Below are positions 8,385 to 15,571 of a stretch of 26,867 nt of DNA, one piece after another. The notes under the pieces were generated by a model, which saw nothing but the letters and a program-made list of their open reading frames with translations, did no database searches and was not told the origin of the DNA. This stretch comes from Oscillospiraceae bacterium (GTDB lineage Bacteria; Bacillota; Clostridia; Oscillospirales; Ruminococcaceae). The position numbers were made by a program, and so were the translations under genes. Each line of letters opens with the position of its first letter. The first letter of the stretch is position 1. Where the stretch lies: contig JAHHUC010000024.1 of assembly GCA_020024215.1 (NCBI GenBank), positions 1 to 26,867 of the forward strand, written 5' to 3'.

Positions 8385-8666
8385 TTAAATTTTACTATTC
8401 CTTAATATATCCAGCTGTGGTTTATATGTCTTATAAAATATCTTTTTCCTTTCTGATTTATTTATGCGATGTGCTTGCCCATAAGTACAATTCAAAAGTG
8501 CCATTCTTCTAGTAATCTCCATAAAATCATCAAAGACCTCACTAAGCCACCAAACTTTTTCATCTGTACATCCGTTTTTGATAAATTGAATAGAGATATT
8601 GATATAAAGTGGAAACTGTTTGATTTCTGCATCCCACCGAGGAATTTTCTTTAATTCTATGTTACC
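8385..8666 (-). pseudogene. Orphan coding frame without a normal start
   Basis: On the minus strand a frame is open from 8666 to a TAA at 8385 and reads like real protein (KKIPRWDAEIKQFPLY, then VWWLSEVFDDFMEITRRM and a Lys-rich end). There is no ATG, GTG or TTG near its beginning. A GAGGT precedes only an ATA at 8660, and the first Met (8522) would give 46 residues without an evident site. Either an unusual ATA start is used or the 5' end was lost or mutated. It follows the orphan gene at 8693-9301 by 26 bases, suggesting one accessory transcript. No family is recognised. Confidence 0.4.
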
Positions 8667-8692
8667 TCAGCAATTTAAAATATTTTTATTTC

Positions 8693-9301
8693 CTAATATT
8701 TCTTTGGAAAATACTCTTTCCCAAGCTGCCACAAATATCTATCCAAATCTTTCAAATTGTATGTATCTACTTTATAAAACTTTGAAAATTCGATTATAAC
8801 ATCTTTAAAAGTCTTATAATTTCTAAGATCTGACCGCTTAAAATTTGCAAAGCTATCCTGTTTTGAAAAATATAAAAGTACATTTTCCACATAGTTATCA
8901 TAAATAGGAAAAAGAAACGGCTTGTGATGCGAACAATATTTACTTGCAAAAGAATAAAAATGTTTTTCCTTGCCTGATATTTCAACACAAGCTATATCCT
9001 CTACAAGCGAAGTATCACCTGCACCCAGTCTTTCGTCGATATTTAATTCAAGTATGTGTTTGGCTACCGGAAATATTGAAAATATATTTGTGCTGTAAAA
9101 ATCGTTTAGAGTGCTTGCTTTAATCAGAATATCCTCTATTTCCTTATTTTGTGGAACAAGCTTGCAAAAAAGCTTATCCAAACTTTTCTCTTGAAGTACA
9201 TAGTTATCTAATGAATCCCAGTATCTTATGTACTTTTCCACCTCTTTAATACAGGGATAAGGAATATTTCTATTAACCACAGTATCTACCTCATAAAACA
9301 T
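8693..9301 (-). CDS. Conserved-looking orphan protein, accessory
   Basis: A 202-residue soluble protein with no signal peptide. The central block (about 65-137) contains TLNDFYSTNIFSI, NIDERLGAGD and SKYCSHHKPFLFPIYDNYV, which look like conserved motifs. I recall similar blocks in uncharacterised proteins of accessory regions, perhaps related to helix-hairpin-helix/OGG-fold glycosylase-like proteins, but the link is weak and no catalytic Lys-Asp motif is evident. The start is uncertain: the ATG at 9301 has no ribosome binding site, whereas the in-frame GTG at 9280 lies 7 bases after GAGGT and may be the true start. Base composition is visibly more AT-rich than neighbouring housekeeping genes, consistent with acquisition beside tRNA-Pro. 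Confidence 0.6.
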   Translation of the reverse strand: MFYEVDTVVNRNIPYPCIKEVEKYIRYWDSLDNYVLQEKSLDKLFCKLVPQNKEIEDILIKASTLNDFYSTNIFSIFPVAKHILELNIDERLGAGDTSLVEDIACVEISGKEKHFYSFASKYCSHHKPFLFPIYDNYVENVLLYFSKQDSFANFKRSDLRNYKTFKDVIIEFSKFYKVDTYNLKDLDRYLWQLGKEYFPKKY

Positions 9302-9344
9302 AGTTTTTTATAAAATCTGTTGCTTTTTACGAAAAACCTTTCCC

Positions 9345-9935
9345 CTATTTTTCATACCTTTCCATTTCTTTCTCAATCAAATCCTCGCATGCGGACATGG
9401 CAGAAAGTGTCTTTTCCAAAAGCTCGTCCAGTGTCCAGCCAAGGCGGTCGGCTCCGTTTTGTATTATGTCTCTTGAGCAGCCTGCGGCAAATTTCTTGTC
9501 CTTGAATTTTTTCCTGAGAGATTTTAGCTCCATATCCTTACAGCTTTTACCGGGGCGCATAAGTGCGGCAGCTCCTATAAGGCCTGTCAGCTCGTCGCAG
9601 GCAAAAAGCACCTTCTCCATTTCATGCACAGGCTCTACATCACAGTTTGTGCCATATCCGTGGCTGCACACAGCATGGATAAGCTCATCGCTGCAGCCTA
9701 TCTCCTTAAGAAGCTCAGGCGCCTTGATGCAATGCTCATCCGGCCACATTTCAAAATCAACGTCATGCAAAAGCCCTGCCGCCTGCCAAAACTGCTCGTC
9801 CTCACCATAGCCCAGCATGCGGGCAAAATATCCCATAACACAGCCTACTGTCAGAGCATGGCGGATGTGAAAAGGCTCCTTGTTATACTTACATACCAAA
9901 GCCAGCGCAGCCTCATATTCGGGAAAATCTTTCAT
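9345..9935 (-). CDS. HD-domain metal-dependent hydrolase
   Basis: A 196-residue cytosolic protein of the HD superfamily, which hydrolyses phosphate esters of nucleotides using divalent metals. The metal ligands appear in order: His26 (in FHIRHALTV), His57-Asp58 (LLHDVDFE), His92 (CSHGYG) and Asp114 (ACDELTG). Such stand-alone HD proteins often act on nucleotides, but the substrate cannot be assigned here. AAGGAG precedes the ATG at 9935, and a strong promoter at 9971-9999 fires divergently from the hflX promoter. Confidence 0.85.
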   Translation of the reverse strand: MKDFPEYEAALALVCKYNKEPFHIRHALTVGCVMGYFARMLGYGEDEQFWQAAGLLHDVDFEMWPDEHCIKAPELLKEIGCSDELIHAVCSHGYGTNCDVEPVHEMEKVLFACDELTGLIGAAALMRPGKSCKDMELKSLRKKFKDKKFAAGCSRDIIQNGADRLGWTLDELLEKTLSAMSACEDLIEKEMERYEK

Positions 9936-9970
9936 ACATACAACTCCTTAACAAAATAAGTTTTTTGAAG

Positions 9971-9999
9971 ATTATATTGCTTTCTCCTTAAATTGTCAA
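9971..9999 (-). promoter_or_regulatory. Promoter of the HD-domain gene
   Basis: On the minus strand TTGACA and TATAAT are separated by 17 bases: a full-consensus sigma-A promoter. Its -35 box lies inside the left arm (9990-10001) of a 12-bp inverted repeat. Confidence 0.75.
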
Positions 10000-10056
10000 A
10001 CCTAAAAACAATTTTTATTTCAATCCGGGCTTATGCCGGCTGTTGTTTGACAATTT
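9990..10056. repeat. 12-bp inverted repeat linking divergent -35 boxes
   Basis: AAATTGTCAAAC (9990-10001) and GTTTGACAATTT (10045-10056) are perfect inverted copies 43 bases apart. Each contains the TTGACA -35 box of one of the two divergent promoters. The identity goes six bases beyond the -35 hexamer, so it could be an operator for a regulator controlling both genes, or a chance extension of consensus. Confidence 0.5.
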
Positions 10057-10075
10057 GATATTTCTGTAACATAAT
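10047..10075 (+). promoter_or_regulatory. Promoter of hflX
   Basis: TTGACA and CATAAT are separated by 17 bases, about 50 bases before the ATG of hflX. The -35 box lies in the right arm of the inverted repeat. Confidence 0.7.
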
Positions 10076-10125
10076 AGTAAGCATATTAAAGCAAGCAATA
10101 AAACACATTCACACAAGGAGTTTTT

Positions 10126-11379
10126 ATGGAACAAATGGATTTTTCCCCTGTAAGGGTGCTGCTTTTAGCTGCCGACTGCGGAAATTTTGACTTGGAAAAA
10201 AGTCTTTTGGAGCTTAGGAGCCTTGCAGAGAGTGCAGGATATGAGCCGGTTGGCTCAATCTGCCAAAAAAGAGATGCGCCTGACAATTCCTCATACCTTG
10301 GTCAGGGACGGCTTGCCGAGGCTCGCATTACATCAGAAAATCTTGGCTGCTCACTGTGCATTTTTAATGATGAGCTGACCGGCATGCAGCTTAAAAATGC
10401 CGAAAATGCCATCGGAATACCTGTCATAGACCGCACCATGCTGATATTGGAGATATTTGAAAAAAGAGCCGTCACAAAGGAGGGCAAATATCAGACAGAG
10501 CTGGCAAGGCTGCAATATAAGCTCCCCAGGCTTACAGGCTCGAACGATGCTCTTTCCCGTCAAGGAGGAGGCGGCGCAGGAGGAGGCGGCGCAAGGCGAG
10601 GCTCCGGAGAAAGCAAGCTGGAATATGACCGGCGCTATCTCAGAAAGCGCATAAGCCATCTTAAAATAAAGCTTCGGCAGCTGGAAAAGCAGCGCAATAT
10701 CATGAGAAAAAGCCGCCAAAAGAACCATGTTCCCGTGGTGGCGCTGGTGGGATATACAAATGTTGGAAAATCAAGCCTTTTAAACCGGCTGACACAAAGT
10801 GATGCAGCTGTAAAGGATATGCTTTTTGCCACGCTGGACCCAACAGCCAGAGCCTGCTGTCTGCCTAACGGCCTGGATGTGATATTTGTAGATACCGTGG
10901 GCTTTGTAAGCCGGCTTCCTCACAATCTGGTGGAGGCATTTAAAAGCACCTTGGAGGAGGCAAAATTTGCAGACCTCATTTTGAAGGTCTGCGATGCAGG
11001 AGACATGGAGGCATTCATGCAGCTTGAGGTAACCGATCAGGTTTTGAGAAATCTTGGCTGTGAGGCTATTCCCCAGATAACAGTCTGCAACAAATGCGAC
11101 ATAAAGGGCAGCCTCTTATTTGAAAAGGATGCAGTTTATGTATCTGCCAAAACAGGAAAGGGGCTGGATACACTTCTAAAAAGGATTCAGGAGCAGCTTT
11201 CTATGCGAATGACATTTGTGGAGGTGCTGCTGCCCTATGATAAGGCGGCGCTTGCTGCCTGCCTTTATGAGGACGGAAGGGTTATCCAAGAGGAATATCA
11301 GCCGGATGGCATATATATGAAGGCTATTGTTAAAAAGGAACAGGCAAAAAAATTTGCCGTGTACAGCCTGCAAATTTAA
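10126..11379 (+). CDS. hflX: Ribosome-associated GTPase HflX
   Basis: HflX binds the 50S subunit and splits or rescues stalled ribosomes, mainly under stress, using GTP hydrolysis. The 417-residue protein has the full layout: N-terminal domain (about 8-135, with the LGQGRLAEA motif near 58-66), a Gly-rich segment then GESKLEYDRR (161-170) and a coiled coil (about 167-198), G1 GYTNVGKSS (209-217), G3 DTVGF (256-260), G4 NKCD (322-325) and the G5-like SAKTG. The C-terminal domain is complete. The Gly-rich linker is unusually repetitive (two GGGGA units near 147-155). AAGGAG precedes the ATG. The 3' end overlaps the convergent MFS gene by 4 bases. Confidence 0.95.
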   Translation: MEQMDFSPVRVLLLAADCGNFDLEKSLLELRSLAESAGYEPVGSICQKRDAPDNSSYLGQGRLAEARITSENLGCSLCIFNDELTGMQLKNAENAIGIPVIDRTMLILEIFEKRAVTKEGKYQTELARLQYKLPRLTGSNDALSRQGGGGAGGGGARRGSGESKLEYDRRYLRKRISHLKIKLRQLEKQRNIMRKSRQKNHVPVVALVGYTNVGKSSLLNRLTQSDAAVKDMLFATLDPTARACCLPNGLDVIFVDTVGFVSRLPHNLVEAFKSTLEEAKFADLILKVCDAGDMEAFMQLEVTDQVLRNLGCEAIPQITVCNKCDIKGSLLFEKDAVYVSAKTGKGLDTLLKRIQEQLSMRMTFVEVLLPYDKAALAACLYEDGRVIQEEYQPDGIYMKAIVKKEQAKKFAVYSLQI

Positions 11380-12620
11380 AGTGCAGTGCCGCTGCCTTCA
11401 TACAGCAGAGGAAACTGCTGCCTGTCCTTTCGCTTCAAATATGTAAGAATCATCAAATTTACAATTCCTAAAAGTAAAATTCCTATCCATATATACATAA
11501 TGGAAAACATATCTGCCAGAAGCCCTGCCAAATAAAGGCAGATTCCGTTTACCATGCCTGAAAATACAGTTATGACAGAGCTTACCCTTCCTCTGTGGCT
11601 GGAGGGTATGCGGCTTGTTATATAGGGCTTTTCGCCTATGGTATTTAATATTTCACCTATGGTGAACACCAGCATGGAGATATAATACATGAATATTCTT
11701 GTACCTGACAGCATGAATAAAAGATAGCCTGCCATCTGGAAGGCCTCGCCTGCAATAAGCTTTTTTGTGTCGTCCATTTGGGCAAAAAGGGCTGTGCATA
11801 AGGGTGTGCCCAATATTACAATTATGCCGTTGAAGCTGCACAGCGTGCCAAAAATCAGCGCTCCCTTGCCATTAAACAATGCATCAAGGCTAAGAGGCAT
11901 CATAAAGCCGTTTCCCACATGATAAAGTGCGCCTGTGACACCTATTGAGATGACAAATATCATAAGTATGGGTGTGCATGAAAAAATCTCTTTTAAGGAG
12001 GCATCCCTTCCCTGCTCATACATCCCTGCTTTGGAATCATCAGCTGAGGGGGATATATCCTTTATAAAAAAGAATATCAGCACCGTTGAGGAAAAGGTGG
12101 CTATGCTGCTTATTAAAAAAGCCAGATTAAGGTTATTTTCAAACAGTATTCCGCCTAATGTGGGGGCCAGTATAAAGCCCAGATTCACGCCCATATAGTT
12201 GAGGCTGTATGCCCTTGATCTCTCCTCCTGTGTGGATAGATTGGCTATCAGCGCATCATAGCTGGGCCACTCTATCTGTGCAAATATTCCGGAGATGCAG
12301 AAAATGACCACCAGAAATCTCTGCATAGGCAAAAAGGCGCACAGAAGATAGCCTATCACCGTCACCATATCGCATATGACTATTATATTTTTCTTGTTGA
12401 ATCTATCTGCTAGCTTTCCGCCTATAAGCACACAGGGAAGCTGTATAAAGCCTATTATTATCATAAGATTGGCAGCCTCTGAGGCGGAAAAGCCCAGCTT
12501 GCTTTTTAATATCAATGTGAGCATGGGGCCTATAAGACCTCCCATAGCTGTCACTACCCTGCCCCAGAAAATTATGTACATTTCCTTTCTGAGGCCTCTG
12601 TATTGATTAAGGAAATTCAA
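11376..12620 (-). CDS. MFS transporter (DHA1-like drug exporter)
   Basis: A 12-helix major facilitator of 414 residues, probably a proton-driven efflux protein for drugs or metabolites. The family's motif A appears in the loop after helix 2 (GGKLADRFNKK), with a typical central loop. The start is placed at TTG 12620, 5 bases after GAGGTGA. The ATG at 12653 in the same frame is not the start, because it overlaps the TATAAT of a good promoter (12652-12680) and has no ribosome binding site. It stands alone, converging with hflX with a 4-base overlap and no visible terminator between them. The substrate is unknown. Confidence 0.85.
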   Translation of the reverse strand: MNFLNQYRGLRKEMYIIFWGRVVTAMGGLIGPMLTLILKSKLGFSASEAANLMIIIGFIQLPCVLIGGKLADRFNKKNIIVICDMVTVIGYLLCAFLPMQRFLVVIFCISGIFAQIEWPSYDALIANLSTQEERSRAYSLNYMGVNLGFILAPTLGGILFENNLNLAFLISSIATFSSTVLIFFFIKDISPSADDSKAGMYEQGRDASLKEIFSCTPILMIFVISIGVTGALYHVGNGFMMPLSLDALFNGKGALIFGTLCSFNGIIVILGTPLCTALFAQMDDTKKLIAGEAFQMAGYLLFMLSGTRIFMYYISMLVFTIGEILNTIGEKPYITSRIPSSHRGRVSSVITVFSGMVNGICLYLAGLLADMFSIMYIWIGILLLGIVNLMILTYLKRKDRQQFPLLYEGSGTAL

Positions 12621-12651
12621 AAAAATCACCTCATATTTTTTAAATAATGTC

Positions 12652-12680
12652 ATTATACAGTATTCATATGCTTAAATCAA
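12652..12680 (-). promoter_or_regulatory. Promoter of the MFS gene
   Basis: On the minus strand TTGATT and a perfect TATAAT are separated by 17 bases. The TATAAT overlaps an upstream in-frame ATG, which fixes the real start downstream at TTG 12620. Confidence 0.7.
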
Positions 12681-12690
12681 CAGCAGTTTT

Positions 12691-12715
12691 AAAGGGATGG
12701 CAGAGCCATCCCTTT
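12691..12715 (-). terminator. Hairpin between transporter genes, likely terminator
   Basis: AAAGGGATGGC and GCCATCCCTTT form a perfect 11-bp stem with a 3-base loop, just upstream of the MFS promoter and past the Na+ symporter gene. The T-tract is short on both strands, so termination may be partial. A second stem (AAGGTGG/CCACCTT, 12729-12756) lies between it and the symporter stop codon. Confidence 0.55.
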
Positions 12716-12769
12716 CTTCTATATATTTAAGGTGGAAAAGGTGGGGGATCCACCTTAAAAATCAGCCTA

Positions 12770-14092
12770 TCAGAAGGAAATTTTCATAAACAGAGCCACA
12801 GAGCAAAGCGTGACAGCAATGGGAACATATATATATCTGCCTGTGAAATACCAAAGCTCTCCTCTTTTTTTGCCTGCTCCCTTGTTTATTTCCTCTAAGA
12901 TAACATCCTTTTTCATTATCCAGAACCAGGACACAGCTCCCAGCATAGCCCCTATGGGGATTATATAGATGGACACAAAATCCATCCAGGGCCCCCAGCT
13001 GTATATTGCCTCCATATTTATTCCAAAGCCCAGGCAGACGGCGCACATCAAAAACAGCACCAGCTTTCTGTTCAGCTTGGGAAATTTGTGCAGAAGCGAT
13101 TCTCCCACCGCTTCAAACATATTCTGCAATGAGCTTACCCCTGCAAAAATCATAGCCACATAAAGTATAACGGCAAAGAGCTGTCCCATAGGTATATCCT
13201 GCAAAATTGTGGGCAGTGTTACAAAAAGCTGTCCGGGTCCGGCTGCCACATCCAAATTGTAGGAGAAGCAGGCAGGAATTATCACCAATGCCGCAACCAA
13301 GGAGGCTATGGTGTCAAAAAGAGCCGTCCTCTGGGAAACATAGACCACATCCTCATCATCCGGCAGATATGCACCGTAAACTATCATGCCGCTTCCTGTT
13401 ATGGAGAGGGAGAAGAAAGCCTGTCCCATGGCAGAAATCCAGACCATAGGATTTTTAAGAGCCTCCCATCTGGGTATCAGCATAAATTTATAGCCCTCCA
13501 TCACATTGGGAAGAAAGGCAACCCTAACTGCCAATATGATGAATATTATAAAAAAGGCGGGCATCATTATTTTGTTTGTCCTTTCAATTCCCTTTGCGCC
13601 CACAAAAAGCGTGAGAAGCGTGACAACCACCACTATCACATGAAGAGGTATCACAGAATAGCCGCTCATGGAAAAGCCTTCAAACCAAGCTGTAACATCC
13701 GCCTTCATGAGACTTCCTGTGAGGGAGCTTAAAAGCGCCTTCAGCACATAGGAAACTATTACGGCATAGCCGATTGCAATGCACATAGAGCCTGCCAGAG
13801 GCAGCCACGCCAAAAGCCCTCCTGCCTTTTCAAGTCCCTCGCTTCTGGTTTTCCAGGCGTTGGCATAGGAGCCGAGCGTTCCTGTTCTCGCCCTTCTTCC
13901 TATTGCAAATTCCCCGGGAAGGCCTGCATAGCTGAAAATGAATATAAAAAATATATAGATGAGCAGGAAGGCGCCTCCGCCGTTAGCACCCAGCTTATTC
14001 GGAAATCCCCACACATTTGCCATGCCCACCGCCGAGCCGACAGATGCCAATATAAAGCCCCAGCGGCTTTTAAACTTTCTTTCTTCACTCAT
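12770..14092 (-). CDS. Na+-dependent transporter, NSS (SLC6) family
   Basis: A Na+-coupled symporter in the LeuT/TnaT/MhsT family, probably for amino acids. The 440-residue protein has about 11-12 hydrophobic helices, as usual for short bacterial members. The first helix carries GSAVGMANVWGFP (19-31), followed by the NGGGAF motif (38-43) and a Gly-rich unwound region, all hallmarks. In LeuT the equivalent WRFP/LRFP position is an Arg that closes the extracellular gate; here Gly29 replaces it, so the gate must differ. A GGGAGA site precedes the ATG at 14092, and a promoter lies at 14161-14189, divergent from radC. The substrate cannot be deduced. Confidence 0.9.
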   Translation of the reverse strand: MSEERKFKSRWGFILASVGSAVGMANVWGFPNKLGANGGGAFLLIYIFFIFIFSYAGLPGEFAIGRRARTGTLGSYANAWKTRSEGLEKAGGLLAWLPLAGSMCIAIGYAVIVSYVLKALLSSLTGSLMKADVTAWFEGFSMSGYSVIPLHVIVVVVTLLTLFVGAKGIERTNKIMMPAFFIIFIILAVRVAFLPNVMEGYKFMLIPRWEALKNPMVWISAMGQAFFSLSITGSGMIVYGAYLPDDEDVVYVSQRTALFDTIASLVAALVIIPACFSYNLDVAAGPGQLFVTLPTILQDIPMGQLFAVILYVAMIFAGVSSLQNMFEAVGESLLHKFPKLNRKLVLFLMCAVCLGFGINMEAIYSWGPWMDFVSIYIIPIGAMLGAVSWFWIMKKDVILEEINKGAGKKRGELWYFTGRYIYVPIAVTLCSVALFMKISF

Positions 14093-14160
14093 TTTTTTAT
14101 TCTCCCGATATCATATTCGCTTTAGCATTTTAAAGCGTTTGCTCTCTAAAGTATGTGCTT

Positions 14161-14189
14161 ACTATATATCCAATTGCAATAAAAGTCAA
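14161..14189 (-). promoter_or_regulatory. Promoter of the NSS transporter gene
   Basis: On the minus strand TTGACT and TATAGT are separated by 17 bases, about 70 bases before the ATG at 14092. Confidence 0.65.
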
Positions 14190-14261
14190 GCATTATTTTT
14201 TACATACTGACTTTTTTTGCTGCCGTTTATTCAAATTTTCGACATTTTGCCGCCTGTCTGA

Positions 14262-14290
14262 TTGAGAACAGCTTTTTTTCATGCTATAAT
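14262..14290 (+). promoter_or_regulatory. Promoter of the RadC-family gene
   Basis: TTGAGA and a perfect TATAAT are separated by 17 bases, ending 36 bases before the TTG start. Confidence 0.7.
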
Positions 14291-14326
14291 CAAATTTGAT
14301 AAAAATTTCTGAGGGGAGGCTTTTAT

Positions 14327-15004
14327 TTGGTTCATTCAGGTCACAGGGAAAGGCTTAAAGCAAGATTTTCAGAAACCGGTCTTATGGGCTTTTCTCCCCA
14401 CGAGGCGCTGGAGCTGCTGCTTTTTTATGCCATACCGAGACAGGACACAAACCCTGCCGCCCATATGCTTTTGGATAAATTCGGCAGCATTGCAGGTGTA
14501 TTTGACGCCTCTGTGCCCTCCTTGAAGGAGGTTGACGGAATAGGCGACAGCGCCGCCTGCCTTTTAAAGCTTATCCCCCATATGGCAAGGCTTTATGAGG
14601 AAAGCAAAAATTCCATTGGGCTTATACTGACAGAATCCGAAACAATAGCCCAATACATCATCCCAAAATTCATAGGCAGGAACAACGAGAGCATTTTGGT
14701 CATCTGCCTTGATCAGAAGGGAAAGCTGCTGTCCTCAAAATTTCTTTCAGAGGGCAGCATCGACAGGGTGAATGTCAACATCCGTGAAATTGCAAAATAT
14801 GCTCTGGAGGTTCAGGCATCAAACATAATTTTAGCGCACAACCACACCTATGGGCTTGCCCTTCCCTCAAATGCGGACATAATAGCCACCGAGGCGGTGG
14901 TGAAGGCGTTAAGACCTCTTTCCGTGTCTGTTTATGACCACTATATTGTGGCGCAGAACGATTGTGTATCCATGCGTGACTCGGGCATATTTTCTTCCTT
15001 TTGA
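14327..15004 (+). CDS. radC: RadC-family JAMM/MPN+ protein
   Basis: RadC-family proteins join a helix-hairpin-helix to a JAB1/MPN+ metalloprotease-like domain. They are called DNA repair proteins, but a repair role is not established. The 225-residue protein has the HhH at about 57-84 (LKEVDGIGDSAACLL) and the complete zinc motif HxH-x7-S-x2-D: His171, His173, Ser181, Asp184. The usual HNHPSG is HNHTYG here, and the usual HPREI is NIREI, so it is a diverged member. The start is TTG at 14327 after GAGGGGAGG, confirmed by the MVHSGHRERL beginning. It is a single gene with its own promoter and terminator. Confidence 0.9.
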   Translation: MVHSGHRERLKARFSETGLMGFSPHEALELLLFYAIPRQDTNPAAHMLLDKFGSIAGVFDASVPSLKEVDGIGDSAACLLKLIPHMARLYEESKNSIGLILTESETIAQYIIPKFIGRNNESILVICLDQKGKLLSSKFLSEGSIDRVNVNIREIAKYALEVQASNIILAHNHTYGLALPSNADIIATEAVVKALRPLSVSVYDHYIVAQNDCVSMRDSGIFSSF

Positions 15005-15010
15005 ACAAAA

Positions 15011-15067
15011 AAGTCCCTTCATCTTAAACCTTTTGCGCCGTTTAAGATGAAGGGCTTTATTTTTTTT
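15011..15067. terminator. Bidirectional terminator
   Basis: A perfect 15-bp stem (CCCTTCATCTTAAAC with GTTTAAGATGAAGGG) plus outer pairs is followed by a run of eight T on the plus strand and by TTTTTT on the minus strand. It ends radC and the convergent peptidoglycan-binding trio. Confidence 0.9.
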
Positions 15068-15569
15068 ACCTTGTGCCTGCTGCCCTTTGATATTCTACCA
15101 GAGAATTCCAGGTTTTTTTATCCACTATACCGGTTTCTTCAAACCGGCATATCCTCTGCCAGCACCTTGCTGCCTCCTGCGTTTTGCTTTTAAAGGAGCC
15201 GTCCTCTGCCAAGGCTTCAAAGCCTTTTATGCTCTTTAGTGCAAGGTTAAGCAGCTTTTGCAGAACCTCTACATATCCGTTTTCATCCCCAAATTTAAGC
15301 GGAAGATCAAAATCGGCTATGGGCACTATGTTCTTTGGCGGAAGAATGGCCTGCTCTGCCTCCTGTGCATTCTGCATAAGCCTTTTCCAGGTTTTAAAAT
15401 CCACCTCGCCGGTTGGAAGAAGGCTCTGCTCGTTTTGAAAAAGCTTTACAGCCTCGGCGGTTTTTCTGCCGTATATGCCGTCCGGATTTATAAGAGGCAG
15501 CCTGTTGTAGGCTATGCTTATCACTCTGAGCGCCTGCTGAATTTCAAAAATACATCTTTTTTCCTCCAA
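15066..15569 (-). CDS. Double peptidoglycan-binding domain protein
   Basis: A 167-residue protein made of two PG_binding_1 (PF01471-like) repeats, at about 8-66 (ending NPDGIYGRKTAEAVKLFQ...TGEVDFKTW) and about 90-158 (ending SFKSKTQEAA...TGIVDKKTW). These three-helix modules bind cell-wall peptides. There is no signal peptide or membrane helix and no catalytic domain. It starts 3 bases after the SpoIID-like gene and is clearly in its operon, so it is likely a partner or an extension of the same wall- or cortex-binding assembly. It may represent a split from the upstream multi-repeat protein. Confidence 0.8.
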   Translation of the reverse strand: MEEKRCIFEIQQALRVISIAYNRLPLINPDGIYGRKTAEAVKLFQNEQSLLPTGEVDFKTWKRLMQNAQEAEQAILPPKNIVPIADFDLPLKFGDENGYVEVLQKLLNLALKSIKGFEALAEDGSFKSKTQEAARCWQRICRFEETGIVDKKTWNSLVEYQRAAGTR

Positions 15570-15571
15570 AC

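Noticed and set aside
8469..8654. 61-codon plus-strand open frame after tRNA-Pro
   Set aside because: The complementary strand in this stretch has far better coding character, and the plus frame has no ribosome binding site.
10559..10605. Gly-rich repeat in hflX as a sign of a sequence error or insertion
   Set aside because: The frame stays open and a Gly-rich linker before the GESKLE motif is normal in HflX; only its repetitiveness is notable.
12653..12655. ATG at 12653 as the start of the MFS gene
   Set aside because: It overlaps the -10 box of a good promoter and lacks a ribosome binding site; TTG at 12620 has GAGGTGA at ideal spacing.
14221..14330. CRISPR-like or repeat structure in AT-rich intergenic DNA
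   Set aside because: Only promoter elements are present; no regularly spaced repeats occur here or elsewhere in the window.
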